From Noviluteimonas caseinilytica (lineage in GTDB: Bacteria; Pseudomonadota; Gammaproteobacteria; Xanthomonadales; Xanthomonadaceae), in contig NZ_AP024545.1 in the NCBI RefSeq assembly GCF_018406605.1, forward strand, positions 1,736,001 through 1,800,000: DNA of 64,000 nucleotides. Reading direction: 5' to 3'. Under the pieces are notes generated by a model, which was not told where the DNA came from, searched no databases, and saw nothing but the letters and a program-made list of their open reading frames with translations. Positions 18,228-31,416 of the stretch are shown piece by piece. Position 1 is the first letter of the stretch; each line of letters starts with the position of its first letter. The translations under genes were made by a program, and so were the position numbers.

Positions 18228-20210
18228 TCAGCGTTCGCGCACGCGCAGGACGTTGCGTGCGGTGTCCGGATGCGGCGCTTCGGCCTGCGTCCATCCCGCG
18301 AGGTCCTGCCGCAGGCGCGCATGCGCGAGGCCATCGTCGGGCAACGGCCGCCACAACGACGCAACGCGCATCGCCGAACCGTGGCGCAGGCGTTGCGTGG
18401 TGCCGATCCACAATGGCGGGCCTGCACGGAACTGCTGCGGCGCCAGCCACAGGCGCAGGGCGATTGCATCCTGCGGTCCGGTATCGCGCAGCAACAGCAG
18501 CGATTCGGGGCGGCCTTCGAGCGTGGCGGGCAGCACGGGATGGTGCGAAGGCGGGCGATCGTCGTCGAGCAACGAAAGCGTGGCGACCCAGCCGGCCTGC
18601 GGCTGCACGCGCCAGCCCTTCGCCGCGAGTTGCCGTTGCAACGCGGCGACGCTGCCGGCGTATTGCAGGTCGAGGTCCCAACGCGGCGTGGCGTCGCGCG
18701 CGCTGGCGATGGTTTCGTTGCGCTGCGCGGGGAGGCGCGTCCATTCGTTCGACCACCACGGGTCGAGGTCGAGCGTGCGGGCGGGCGCGGCGGGCGCGTA
18801 GCGCGCAAGGGTGATCTCGATGCTGCGCGGCGCGTGCCACAACGCGGCGATCGCGAATACGCCGTAGAAGCCGAGTGCGATCGGCCGCATCCAGAACGAT
18901 CGCGCCACGTGGCGGCGGTACGCAATGCCGAGCACCAGCAGCCACACGATGCCGAACAGCGCGCCGCCGAGCACGTCGCTCAGCCAGTGCGCGCCTAGGT
19001 AGAGCTCGGAGAAGCCGAGCAGCGTGACGATGGCGCCGCCCACGAGATACGGCCAGGCACGATCGCGGCCCGGCAGTTCGCGCGCGATGAGCACGGCGAA
19101 GAAGCCGAAGGTGATGGTGGCCATCGTGACCTCGAGCGACGGCACGCCGAACGACGCAGCGTGCGCGGGCAGCAACGCGCGCAGGCCCCCGGTCAGCGCG
19201 AACCCGAACGCGAGCGCGGCCAGCCAGTGCGCGGCGGCGACGAAACGACGACGCCAGGCGAGCCACAACAACACTGCGATCGCTGCCGGCCCGAGCACCG
19301 AGGGATCGCCGAGCGTCGCGAGCGCCGCCATCAATCGATCGGCGAGCGGATTGCGCAACGCCGCCATCGCATCGCGCACGCTGTGGTCGAGCAGCAACGG
19401 ACCGCCGCGCGTCCACAGCACCGCGAGCAGCGCGAACCACGCCCACGCGATCAGGAACAGGCACGCGGCGAGCATCAGCAGCGAGGCGGATTCCGGCCGG
19501 TTGGGATCGATGAGCGCCCCGGCATAGCGGCCCAGGCGCGGATGCGCGCGCGTCCAGCGCAGCGCGCTGGCGAGCAGGCGATCGGCGTGGCCGGCGAACC
19601 AGCGCCACGTGTACAGCACGACGGACCACGCCAAAGCGACCGCGATGGCGAGCGCGCACAGCACCAGCGCGAGACGGTCGGCGACCGCGGCCACCGCGTC
19701 GTAGGACTTGCCGAAGAGCCAGCCCGGCCCGAGGAACGCCACGGCCCACGCGAACGCCGCGAACAGGCTGACCGGCACGTAGCGGCGCAGCGGCATGCCG
19801 AGCATGCCGGCGATGGCGGGCACGAAGGGACGCACCGCGCCGACGAAGCGCGCGATCACCAGGCCCGAACTGCCGTGGCGGCGGAACACGCGTTCGCCGC
19901 GGTCGAGCAATTGCGGATAGCGGCGGAACGGCCAGTGCCCGCGCATCGTCGGGCCCCAGCGGTGGCCGATCCAGTAACTCAGCGCATCGCCCGCGAAGGC
20001 GCCCGCGGCCGTGCAGGCCACCGCGTACGGGCCATCGATGTGCCCGAGGCCGATGAGGACGCCCACCGCGAACAGCAGCGGCAGCGCGGGCACGATGATG
20101 CCGACGACCGCGAGGGCATCGCAAAAGGCGATGAGGAGGATCAGTCCGCCGGCCGCGCGCGGGTGCGCAGTGATCCAGGCGAGGGTCCCGTCGAACCAGG
20201 CGGTCGGCAT
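18228..20210 (-). CDS. DedA - PAP2 phosphatase - LssY C-terminal fusion protein
   Basis: A 660-residue membrane protein in three parts. Residues 1-210 are a DedA/VTT-type domain (FVGAVRPFVPAIAGMLGM). Residues about 265-440 form a PAP2 lipid phosphatase with SLEVTMATITFGFF replacing the usual PSGH block and a C-terminal ELYLGAHWLSDVLGG carrying the catalytic histidine. Residues about 480-655 resemble the LssY C-terminal domain (PLWIGTTQRLRHG). DedA proteins are linked to lipid flipping and PAP2 enzymes to lipid pyrophosphate cleavage, so recycling of undecaprenyl pyrophosphate is a plausible but unproven role. The first PAP2 motif looks weak. Confidence 0.87.
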   Translation of the reverse strand: MPTAWFDGTLAWITAHPRAAGGLILLIAFCDALAVVGIIVPALPLLFAVGVLIGLGHIDGPYAVACTAAGAFAGDALSYWIGHRWGPTMRGHWPFRRYPQLLDRGERVFRRHGSSGLVIARFVGAVRPFVPAIAGMLGMPLRRYVPVSLFAAFAWAVAFLGPGWLFGKSYDAVAAVADRLALVLCALAIAVALAWSVVLYTWRWFAGHADRLLASALRWTRAHPRLGRYAGALIDPNRPESASLLMLAACLFLIAWAWFALLAVLWTRGGPLLLDHSVRDAMAALRNPLADRLMAALATLGDPSVLGPAAIAVLLWLAWRRRFVAAAHWLAALAFGFALTGGLRALLPAHAASFGVPSLEVTMATITFGFFAVLIARELPGRDRAWPYLVGGAIVTLLGFSELYLGAHWLSDVLGGALFGIVWLLVLGIAYRRHVARSFWMRPIALGFYGVFAIAALWHAPRSIEITLARYAPAAPARTLDLDPWWSNEWTRLPAQRNETIASARDATPRWDLDLQYAGSVAALQRQLAAKGWRVQPQAGWVATLSLLDDDRPPSHHPVLPATLEGRPESLLLLRDTGPQDAIALRLWLAPQQFRAGPPLWIGTTQRLRHGSAMRVASLWRPLPDDGLAHARLRQDLAGWTQAEAPHPDTARNVLRVRER

Positions 20211-20251
20211 TGCGCGATTATAGGGACCGGCATGACGGAGGATCGCGCGCC

Positions 20252-21067
20252 ATGGGCACGCTTTCGGGAAAGACGCTGTTCATCACCGGTGCGTCGCGAG
20301 GGATCGGGCTGGCGATCGCGAAACGCGCCGCCGCCGATGGCGCGAACATCGCCATCGCCGCGAAGTCCGCGGTCGCCAATCCGCGGTTGCCCGGGACCAT
20401 CCATACCGCGGCGGCGGAAGTGGAAGCCGCGGGCGGTCGCGCACTGGCGTTGCGCTGCGACATCCGCGAGGAGGACGAGGTGAACGCGGCGGTCGCCGCC
20501 ACGGTGGATGCCTTCGGCGGCATCGACATCCTGGTGAACAACGCGAGCGCCATCTGGCTGCGCGGTGCGCTGGACACGCCGATGAAGCGCTACGACCTGA
20601 TGCAGGACGTGAACGCGCGCGGCAGCTTCCTGTGCGCGCAGGCCTGCCTGCCGCACCTGTTGCGCGCGCCGAACCCGCACATCCTCGCGCTCGCGCCGCC
20701 GCCGAGCCTCGACCCGCGCTGGTGGGGCCCGCACACGGCGTACACGCTGGCGAAGATGGGCATGAGCTTCGTGACGCTGGGGCTGGCGGCGGAGTTCGGG
20801 CCGCAGGGCGTGGCGGTGAATGCGCTGTGGCCGCGCACGATCATCGCGACGGATGCGCTCAACATGATCCCGGGCATCGACATCGCGCGCTGCCGCAAGC
20901 CGGCGATCGTCGCCGATGCGGCGCAAGCTGCCCTGGTGCGCGACGCGGCGGGTTTCCACGGGCAGTTCCTGCTCGACGAGGACGTGCTGCGCGACGCCGG
21001 CATCACCGATTTTTCAGGCTATGCGATGGATCCTGCGCAATCGCCGCTGCCCGACCTGTTCCTCTGA
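20252..21067 (+). CDS. Short-chain dehydrogenase/reductase (HSDL2-like)
   Basis: A 271-residue NAD(P)-binding oxidoreductase. The cofactor motif TGASRGIG is at residues 13-20, NNAS at about 91, and the catalytic Y-x3-K is YTLAK. In the region of the usual serine the protein reads ALAPPPSLDP, as in HSDL2/citronellal-type reductases. The start MGTLSGKT at 20252 agrees with the family; the frame is open 14 residues further up. The substrate is unknown. The VOC gene starts nine bases after its stop. Confidence 0.88.
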   Translation: MGTLSGKTLFITGASRGIGLAIAKRAAADGANIAIAAKSAVANPRLPGTIHTAAAEVEAAGGRALALRCDIREEDEVNAAVAATVDAFGGIDILVNNASAIWLRGALDTPMKRYDLMQDVNARGSFLCAQACLPHLLRAPNPHILALAPPPSLDPRWWGPHTAYTLAKMGMSFVTLGLAAEFGPQGVAVNALWPRTIIATDALNMIPGIDIARCRKPAIVADAAQAALVRDAAGFHGQFLLDEDVLRDAGITDFSGYAMDPAQSPLPDLFL

Positions 21068-21076
21068 GGGTTCGAG

Positions 21077-21496
21077 ATGAAATACCTCCACACGATGATC
21101 CGCGTGCGCGACCTCGATGCGACGTTGCGCTTCTTCTGCGACGGGCTGGGGCTGCGCGAGACGCGACGGATGGACAACGAATCGGGCAAGTACACGCTCG
21201 TGTTCCTGGCCGCCGATGAGACGCCCGACGCGGAGATCGAACTCACGCACAACTGGGGCTCGGAGGAGGATTACGGGAGCGCGCGCAATTTCGGGCACCT
21301 GGCGTTCCGCGTGGAGGACATCTACGCGACGTGCGCGCGGCTGCAATCGATGGGTTATCTCATCAGCCGCCCGCCGCGCGACGGGCACATGGCGTTCGTA
21401 CGGTCGCCGGATTTGATCTCGGTCGAGTTGCTGCAGGCCGGGCATTTGCCGCCGCAGGAACCGTGGGCGTCGATGCCGAATACCGGCGTCTGGTGA
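21077..21496 (+). CDS. Glyoxalase I / VOC-fold protein
   Basis: A 139-residue protein with two beta-alpha-beta-beta-beta modules. Four metal-ligand positions of glyoxalase I are present: H5 in KYLHTMI, E55 in AEIELTHNW, H in FGHLAFRVED and E in ISVELLQ. Glyoxalase I converts the methylglyoxal-glutathione adduct to lactoylglutathione, and the intact ligands make this activity possible. It is co-transcribed with the upstream SDR. Confidence 0.83.
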   Translation: MKYLHTMIRVRDLDATLRFFCDGLGLRETRRMDNESGKYTLVFLAADETPDAEIELTHNWGSEEDYGSARNFGHLAFRVEDIYATCARLQSMGYLISRPPRDGHMAFVRSPDLISVELLQAGHLPPQEPWASMPNTGVW

Positions 21497-21500
21497 CGCG

Positions 21501-22112
21501 TCAGGCGAGCGCGTAGCGGGCGAGGATCGCGTCGAATTCGCCGGCGCGCGCGACGTGTTCGGCGAGCAGGCCCGCGGCGCGTGCGCCTTCGACGTTGTCG
21601 TGGTTGTCGTCGAGGAACAGGGCGGCGTGCGGGGCGTGGCCGAGGTGTGCGACGACCTTGCGGAAGACTTCCGGTGCAGGTTTCGCGAGGTGTAATGCGC
21701 CGCTGCCGAAGATGCGGTCGGGCTGGAACAGCGATGCCAGCGCGTGCGGTAGCGCGTCGATGACGAGCGGGCCGTTGTTCGTGAGGATCGCGATGTCGCA
21801 GCGGGTGGCGAGGGTCGCGACGCGCGCGCAGGTCTCGGGCGTGCAATCCATCGATGCGGCGCGTGCGGCATGCCACGCGGCGGGATCGACGGGGTGGTCG
21901 AGCGCTTCGCCGAGTGCGGCCAGGTACTGCGCGGTGTCGATCTCGCCGGCGTCGTAGCGCGCTTCGAGGCCGCTTTCGAACAGCGCCGCGTACACACGAT
22001 CGGGATCGCGGCCGAGTGCGGCGCCGAGGTGCTCCATGCGACGGCGGCGGTCGTAGGCGACCAGCACGCCGTCGAGGTCGAACAGCACCAGCGACGGCGC
22101 GGCGTGCGTCAC
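21501..22112 (-). CDS. HAD-superfamily hydrolase
   Basis: A 203-residue phosphatase-like protein. Motif I is LFDLDGVLV (nucleophile D near residue 11), motif II TNNG, motif III the lysine in AKPAPEVF and motif IV FLDDNHDN. The start is GTG at 22112, overlapping the hemL stop by four bases (GTGA), so it is translated after hemL. The N-terminal cap is helical as in subfamily IA. The substrate is unknown. Confidence 0.85.
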   Translation of the reverse strand: MTHAAPSLVLFDLDGVLVAYDRRRRMEHLGAALGRDPDRVYAALFESGLEARYDAGEIDTAQYLAALGEALDHPVDPAAWHAARAASMDCTPETCARVATLATRCDIAILTNNGPLVIDALPHALASLFQPDRIFGSGALHLAKPAPEVFRKVVAHLGHAPHAALFLDDNHDNVEGARAAGLLAEHVARAGEFDAILARYALA

Positions 22113-23395
22113 AGCGTGGCGAAGGCGGCGCGCGCGGCGGCGATGGTCGCGGCGATTTCCGCGTCGCCATGCGCGCTCGACATGAAGCCGGCTTCGAACG
22201 CAGACGGCGCCAGGTACACGCCGCGCTCGAGCATCGCGTGGAAGAAGCGATTGAACGCGGCGGTGTCGCACGCGACGGCCTGCGCGTACGTGTCCACCTG
22301 TTCGGCGCTGAAGAACATGCCGAACATGCCGCCGACGCGCGTGGTGGTGAACGGGATGTTCGCGTCGCGCGCGGCGGCTTCGAGGCCATCGCACAGCGCG
22401 TGCGTCTTCGCTTCGAGCGCGTCGTGAAACCCCGGCGCCTGGATGAGGGCGAGCATCTTCAGGCCCGCCGCCATCGCGACCGGATTGCCGCTGAGCGTGC
22501 CGGCCTGGTAGATCGGGCCGCTCGGTGCGATTTGTTTCATCAGGTCCGCACGGCCGCCGTACGCACCGACGGGCATGCCGCCGCCGATGATCTTGCCGAA
22601 GGTGCTCAGGTCCGGCGTCACGCCGTAACGCGCCTGCGCGCCACCCAACGCGACGCGGAAGCCGGTCATCACTTCGTCGAAGATCAGCAACGCGCCGTAC
22701 TGCGTGCAGAGCGTGCGCAGGTGTTGCAGGTAACCATCGCGCGGCGGCAGGCAGTTGGCGTTGCCGACGACGGGTTCGATGATCAGGCCCGCGATGTCGT
22801 GCCCGCATTCGTCGAACAACGCGGTCGCTGCATCGAAATCGTTGTAGGGCAGCGTGAGCGTGAGGTCGGCGAGCGCTTTCGGCACGCCGGGCGAGGTGGG
22901 CACGCCGAACGTGAGCGCGCCGCTGCCGGCCTTCACCAGGAAGCTGTCGCCGTGGCCGTGGTAGCAGCCTTCGAATTTCACGATGCGCGCGCGGCCCGTC
23001 GCGCCGCGCGCCAGGCGGATCGCCGACAGCGTGGCTTCGGTGCCGGAGTTCACCATGCGCACCATTTCGCAGCTCGGGATGAGCGCGGTGATGGCTTCGG
23101 CCATCGTGACTTCGAGCGGATTGGGCGTGCCGAAGCTGAGGCCGTCGCGCGCGGTGTCGATGACGGCGGCGAGCACGTCGGGATGGTTGTGGCCGACGAT
23201 CATCGGGCCCCAGGAACCGACGTAATCGATGTAGCGGTTGCCGTCGGCGTCGACCAGGTACGCGCCTTCGGCGCGCTGCGTGAAGAACGGTTCGCCGCCG
23301 ACGGACTTGAACGCGCGCACGGGCGAGTTCACGCCGCCGGGCATCAGCTGCTGCGCGCGATGGAACAGGGATTGCGAACGGCGGGTATCCATCAC
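22109..23395 (-). CDS. hemL: Glutamate-1-semialdehyde 2,1-aminomutase
   Basis: A PLP enzyme that makes 5-aminolevulinate from glutamate-1-semialdehyde, the entry point of the C5 haem route. The 428 residues are normal length. The PLP lysine is in TFGKIIGGGMPVGAYGG, and NSGTEAT and the YIDYVGSWGPMIVGHNHP block are typical. It overlaps thiE upstream (four bases) and the HAD gene downstream (four bases), so all three are translationally coupled. Confidence 0.97.
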   Translation of the reverse strand: MMDTRRSQSLFHRAQQLMPGGVNSPVRAFKSVGGEPFFTQRAEGAYLVDADGNRYIDYVGSWGPMIVGHNHPDVLAAVIDTARDGLSFGTPNPLEVTMAEAITALIPSCEMVRMVNSGTEATLSAIRLARGATGRARIVKFEGCYHGHGDSFLVKAGSGALTFGVPTSPGVPKALADLTLTLPYNDFDAATALFDECGHDIAGLIIEPVVGNANCLPPRDGYLQHLRTLCTQYGALLIFDEVMTGFRVALGGAQARYGVTPDLSTFGKIIGGGMPVGAYGGRADLMKQIAPSGPIYQAGTLSGNPVAMAAGLKMLALIQAPGFHDALEAKTHALCDGLEAAARDANIPFTTTRVGGMFGMFFSAEQVDTYAQAVACDTAAFNRFFHAMLERGVYLAPSAFEAGFMSSAHGDAEIAATIAAARAAFATL

Positions 23396-24030
23396 GACTC
23401 CGGGATTTCGAAAAGCGCCTGGCAGGCGCGTGCGGCGGCAAGGGGATCGGGCGCGTCGAACACGCCGCTGACGACGGCGATGAGGTCCGCGCCGGCATCG
23501 ACGAGCGGGCGCGCATTGTCGGGCGTGATGCCGCCGATCGCCACCCGCGGCAGGCCGAGCGGGGCGGCGTCGCGCAAAAGCGACAAGGAAGCGCGGCGCG
23601 CATTCGGCTTCGTCGTGGACGGGAAGAAGGCCCCGAAGGCGATGTAATCGGCGCCCGCGGCGGCCGCCTGGCGGGCGCGATCGAGCGTGTCGTAGCAGGA
23701 GACGCCGATGATGGCGTCGTCGCCGACCAGTGCGCGGGCCGCTGCGAGGCTGCCGTCGTGTTCACCCAGGTGCACGCCCGCGCCCAGGTCCGCGGCGAGG
23801 CGCGCGTCGTCGTTCACGATGAAAGGCACGCCGGCGGCGCGGCACGCATCGGCGAGCGCCGTCGCTTGCGCGCGACGCAACGCGGCATCGGCCTGCTTGT
23901 TGCGGTACTGCAGGCAGGCGCACGCAGGCAGCAGCGGTTGCACGCGGGCAAGCAGGGCATCACGGTCGGGATCGTCGGGCGTGACGAGATAGAGCCCGCG
24001 TTCAAGGGCAAGGCGTGGCGCGCGCGGCAT
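23392..24030 (-). CDS. thiE: Thiamine-phosphate synthase
   Basis: Joins hydroxymethylpyrimidine pyrophosphate and the thiazole phosphate to form thiamine phosphate. The 212-residue TIM-barrel protein has LQYRNKQ at the pyrimidine site, FIVNDDARLAADLGAGVHLGEHD and GGITPDN at the phosphate site. The start at 24030 (MPRAPRLAL) matches the family; 18 further open residues upstream lack a ribosome site. No THI element was seen here, unlike for thiC. It shares four bases with hemL. Confidence 0.93.
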   Translation of the reverse strand: MPRAPRLALERGLYLVTPDDPDRDALLARVQPLLPACACLQYRNKQADAALRRAQATALADACRAAGVPFIVNDDARLAADLGAGVHLGEHDGSLAAARALVGDDAIIGVSCYDTLDRARQAAAAGADYIAFGAFFPSTTKPNARRASLSLLRDAAPLGLPRVAIGGITPDNARPLVDAGADLIAVVSGVFDAPDPLAAARACQALFEIPES

Positions 24031-24048
24031 GCGAATTCCTGGTGGCGC

Positions 24049-24078
24049 TTGGTGTTGGCGGCCCGGCGGTGGGACAAT
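24049..24078 (+). promoter_or_regulatory. Candidate promoter of the rubredoxin gene
   Basis: TTGGTG (24049-24054), an 18-base spacer and GACAAT (24073-24078), 35 bases upstream of the rubredoxin start codon. The hexamers are moderate matches to the sigma-70 consensus. Confidence 0.35.
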
Positions 24079-24112
24079 GCCCACCTTCGCCCGCCACGCA
24101 TTCTAGAGTCCG

Positions 24113-24301
24113 ATGACCGAAGCCGTCGCCACCGCTTACCGCACCTGGATGTGCGTCGTCTGCGGCTTCATCTACGACGAAGCGCAGGGCTTGCCGGAAG
24201 AAGGCATCGCGCCGGGCACGCGCTGGGAAGACGTCCCGGATACGTGGACCTGCCCGGATTGCGGCGTGACCAAGGACGATTTCGAGATGATGGTGGTCTG
24301 A
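24113..24301 (+). CDS. Rubredoxin
   Basis: A 62-residue electron carrier with the four iron-binding cysteines C14-x2-C17 (CVVCG) and C47-x2-C50 (CPDCG). The spacing, the acidic GTRWEDVPDTW loop and the Tyr near the first pair are typical. Rubredoxins in this group often serve alkane hydroxylases or reductive stress defence; no partner gene is nearby. It is divergent from thiE. Confidence 0.96.
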   Translation: MTEAVATAYRTWMCVVCGFIYDEAQGLPEEGIAPGTRWEDVPDTWTCPDCGVTKDDFEMMVV

Positions 24302-24317
24302 GCCACCACGCGGCGCG

Positions 24318-25163
24318 TCAGCTCGGCCTGGACGCGCAACTGCTGAGTTCGACGAGGCGTTCGCGCAACGGACCGCTGTCCTGCGCATCGGGATTGAGCT
24401 GCAGGTAGCGCGCAAGGTCTGCGCGGGCGCCCTGCTTGTAGCCGAGTTTCAGGTACGCCAGGCCGCGGTCGCGCAGCGCATCGCCGTTGTCCGGCGACAG
24501 GCGCAGGATGCGATCGGCGCTGCGCGAGGCGCGCTCCCAGTCGTCGCGTTCGGAATACACGCCATGCAGGTTGCGCAGCACGCGCATCAGGATCGCGCGG
24601 TGGCTGGCGGGGTTGAGGATCTGGAACAACGCACGGTCGTCGGGCGCTTCGCCGTTGAGGTGCGGGCGCGCGCGCTGGCGCAGTTCGTCTTCGTCGAGCG
24701 GCCGTCCGCGGTTGAACGGATCCATCACCAGCACGCCGTCGTCGACCGGCAGGCGCACCAGGAAATGGCCGGGAAACGACACGCCATCGAGCGGCACGCC
24801 CAGGCGCCGCGCGACTTCGATCTGCACCAGCGCCAGCGAAATCGGGTTGCCGCGGCGGCGTTCGAAGACTTCGTTGATGTAGCTGTTGCGCGGGTCGTAG
24901 TAATGCTCGCTGTCGCCCGCGTAGCCGAGTTCGTCGAACAGGTGGCGGTTGATCGCGGCCATTTTCTGCGGCCAGGGTTCGACCTGGTCGACTTGCTCGC
25001 GCAGGTGGTCGGCGTGCGCCTGCACCGTGGCGTCGTATTGCGCGGCGTCGAGCTGCGGATATTCATCGCGCGCGATCAGCAGGGCGGTGGCGAGCAGCGG
25101 CAGCGTTGCGTCGTCGGTTGCGGCGAGCTGGCCCCACTCGGGAAGCGCGAATCGGTCGTGCAT
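24318..25163 (-). CDS. SirB1-family protein with TPR repeats
   Basis: A 281-residue cytosolic protein. The first two thirds match the transglutaminase-like SirB1 domain (RNSYINEVFERRRGNPISLALV, then GVSFPGHFLVR and LVMDPFNRGR). Conserved cysteine is absent at the place a transglutaminase would use, so catalysis is doubtful. The C-terminus has two tetratricopeptide-like helices pairs (RILRLSPDNGDALRDRGLAYLKLG and ARYLQLNPDAQDSG). Function is not established. It follows the DUF192 gene by 47 bases. Confidence 0.87.
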   Translation of the reverse strand: MHDRFALPEWGQLAATDDATLPLLATALLIARDEYPQLDAAQYDATVQAHADHLREQVDQVEPWPQKMAAINRHLFDELGYAGDSEHYYDPRNSYINEVFERRRGNPISLALVQIEVARRLGVPLDGVSFPGHFLVRLPVDDGVLVMDPFNRGRPLDEDELRQRARPHLNGEAPDDRALFQILNPASHRAILMRVLRNLHGVYSERDDWERASRSADRILRLSPDNGDALRDRGLAYLKLGYKQGARADLARYLQLNPDAQDSGPLRERLVELSSCASRPS

Positions 25164-25210
25164 GCGTCAAGCCTGCAACCGCGTGCGGGGCGTTGGCAAG
25201 TCCGGCGCGG

Positions 25211-25654
25211 TCAGGGCTGCGTGACGCCGGGCCCGAATTGCAGTTCTGCACCGTCCTGCAGGTTGAGGCTCGCGGCTTGCCCGGCGTTGAGTTCGAGCAC
25301 GTAGCGGGCGGGCGCGTTGCTGGCGTAGGGCGGGCAACGGTCGCCGAGCGAACACGGCGGCACGTCGCGCTGCTGGGTGACCAGCTTGTGCTTGTCGTCG
25401 AAGTAGAGGATGTCGAGCGGGATGCGCGTGTTCTTCATCCAGTACGCCTGCGGTTCCTCGCGTTCGTGGATGAAGAGCATGCCGTGCGATTCATCCATGG
25501 AATCGCGGAACATCAGGCCGCGTGCGCGCTCTTCGTCGTTGTCCGCGATCTCCACCGAATAGCGGTGGCCCGCCAGTTCCACCCACGGGCCTCGCGTGCC
25601 GGCACAGGCGGTGAGGGCGAGGGAGCAGGCGAAGAGGGTGGCGGTCAGGCGCAT
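25211..25654 (-). CDS. DUF192 lipoprotein
   Basis: A 147-residue protein with a lipoprotein signal: LALTAC, with the lipid-anchored cysteine at position 17. The DUF192 domain follows, with ERARGLMFRDSMDESHGMLF, YWMKNTRIPLDILYFD and LELNAGQA. DUF192 proteins are small beta-barrels of unknown role, mostly in the periplasm. An acidic, cysteine-containing insert (CSLGDRCPPY) is unusual. It is likely the first gene of an operon with the SirB1-like protein. Confidence 0.88.
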   Translation of the reverse strand: MRLTATLFACSLALTACAGTRGPWVELAGHRYSVEIADNDEERARGLMFRDSMDESHGMLFIHEREEPQAYWMKNTRIPLDILYFDDKHKLVTQQRDVPPCSLGDRCPPYASNAPARYVLELNAGQAASLNLQDGAELQFGPGVTQP

Positions 25655-25833
25655 GCGGGCGGGTCTCGGTCCGGGGCCACAGACATTCGGGGAGCGGCCG
25701 TTGCGGCGTCAAGCGTTCGGACGTGCACGGACCCCCTTCCCAAGCCCATCGGTGGCGGGCACAATGCGCGCCCCTTCGAACGGGTCCGGCGGTTCGCGGT
25801 CCCGGGGCTCCGAAAAAACCTCGTCACGAGGTG

Positions 25834-25861
25834 TTGACGTACCGGAGAAGGGCTGTATGAT
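25834..25861 (+). promoter_or_regulatory. rrn core promoter
   Basis: TTGACG (-35, 25834-25839), a 16-base spacer and TATGAT (-10, 25856-25861). The following bases, GTGCGGCTCGCT, are a GC-rich discriminator as seen in promoters under stringent and growth-rate control. Confidence 0.85.
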
Positions 25862-25923
25862 GTGCGGCTCGCTCAGGCACTTAGGTGCCGGGCACGGAAC
25901 GCGGCGCTGAGGCCGGTTCCGAT

Positions 25924-25935
25924 GATCTTTGACAG
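25924..25935 (+). promoter_or_regulatory. boxA antitermination element
   Basis: GATCTTTGACAG resembles the boxA core TGCTCTTTAACA recognised by NusB-NusE. A second copy, GTTCTTTGACAA, lies ahead of 23S at about 27980. Confidence 0.6.
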
Positions 25936-26122
25936 TGTGCGCAGGTGACTTGTGCGGGCGTCTGGCGGGTGGAAAGTTGTCCATCTTGCAGACGTTCGTA
26001 ACAGAGCAACAAGTCAATTCAAATGGCAAACAAGCAATTGTGAGCCAGCGAGTGATTTCTGCCTGGAGCGAAGTCTGCACTCAAAGCATAGGCGAAGGTC
26101 TTCGGACCGGAGTCGCAATACT

Positions 26123-27668
<1,546 letters not shown>

Positions 27669-27740
27669 GAGACAAAAAGACAGCGCATTGCCTGTCAGGC
27701 GTCCGCACAAGTGACCTGCATTCAGAGCGTCCCGACCATC

Positions 27741-27816
27741 GGGGCCATAGCTCAGCTGGGAGAGCACCTGCTTTGCAAGCAGGGGGTCGTCGGTTCGATC
27801 CCGACTGGCTCCACCA
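27741..27816 (+). tRNA. tRNA-Ala (TGC)
   Basis: A 76-base cloverleaf with encoded CCA, anticodon TGC in CTTTGCAAG, D-arm AGCTCAGCTGGGAGAGC and T-arm GTCGGTTCGATCCCGAC. It lies 72 bases behind 16S. Confidence 0.98.
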
Positions 27817-27838
27817 CCTCTACCTGGCTCGACTTTTT

Positions 27839-27915
<77 letters not shown>

Positions 27916-28133
27916 ACTCTGAATGTTTACTGCGCACACGAAGATCTGAAACGCGGACGGCGCTGAAGCCGGCCGCGTGTTCTTTGACAAATTGGATGTA
28001 GCGAGCGTTTTGAGACGAATGTCCATGACGTGTCGTAGAGGCTAAGGCGAGGTGCGAGAGCACCTTTATTGAAGTGTGATAGTCGTAATGTTCGCATGCG
28101 ACGTATCGGCCCCGAGGCGACTTGGGGTGATAT

Positions 28134-31011
<2,878 letters not shown>

Positions 31012-31169
31012 TATCACCTCAAGTGGCCTTATCCTCGACAACACGTCGCAGGCATTCGTCCTCATCGCATCCCACAAGGATGCAAACTGCTCGCTACATC
31101 CACCCCTTGAGAGCGTGAGCGCGATCAATCCGTCCACAAGACCGGTTGAACCGCGACCCTCCACCCTCT

Positions 31170-31284
31170 CCCTGGTGACAATAGCGCTGTGGCACCACCC
31201 GATCCCATTCCGAACTCGGAAGTGAAACGCAGCCGCGCCGATGGTAGTGTGCATCCGCATGCAAGAGTAGGTCATCGCCAGGGC
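31170..31284 (+). rRNA. rrf: 5S ribosomal RNA
   Basis: About 115 bases from CCCTGGTGAC to GTCATCGCCAGGG, whose ends pair, with the conserved CCGAACTCGGAAGTGAAACG loop. It follows 23S by 158 bases. Confidence 0.96.
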
Positions 31285-31292
31285 CTTACACC

Positions 31293-31325
31293 AAACCCCG
31301 CCGGGTCTCCCGGCGGGGTTTTTCT
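31293..31325 (+). terminator. Intrinsic terminator of the rRNA operon
   Basis: AAACCCCGCCGGG pairs with CCCGGCGGGGTTT around TCT, followed by TTCTTT. It directly follows 5S. Confidence 0.9.
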
Positions 31326-31416
31326 TTGCGCGGTGGAAAGTGCAGTGGGGTTTGTTTCGCACGTCCTGCAAGTTAGTGCTTGTCCGCGCGAGCAGGTAAG
31401 TTTCGGCAGTCGGGAG

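Larger units (their letters stand above)
25655..26122 (+). promoter_or_regulatory. rRNA operon promoter and leader region
   Basis: About 470 bases between the DUF192 gene and 16S, transcribed as the rrn leader from about 25868. It carries the core promoter (25834-25861), boxA (25924-25935) and then the leader sequence that pairs around 16S for RNase III processing. No gene is present; the open frame at 25929-26129 is not supported. Confidence 0.75.
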
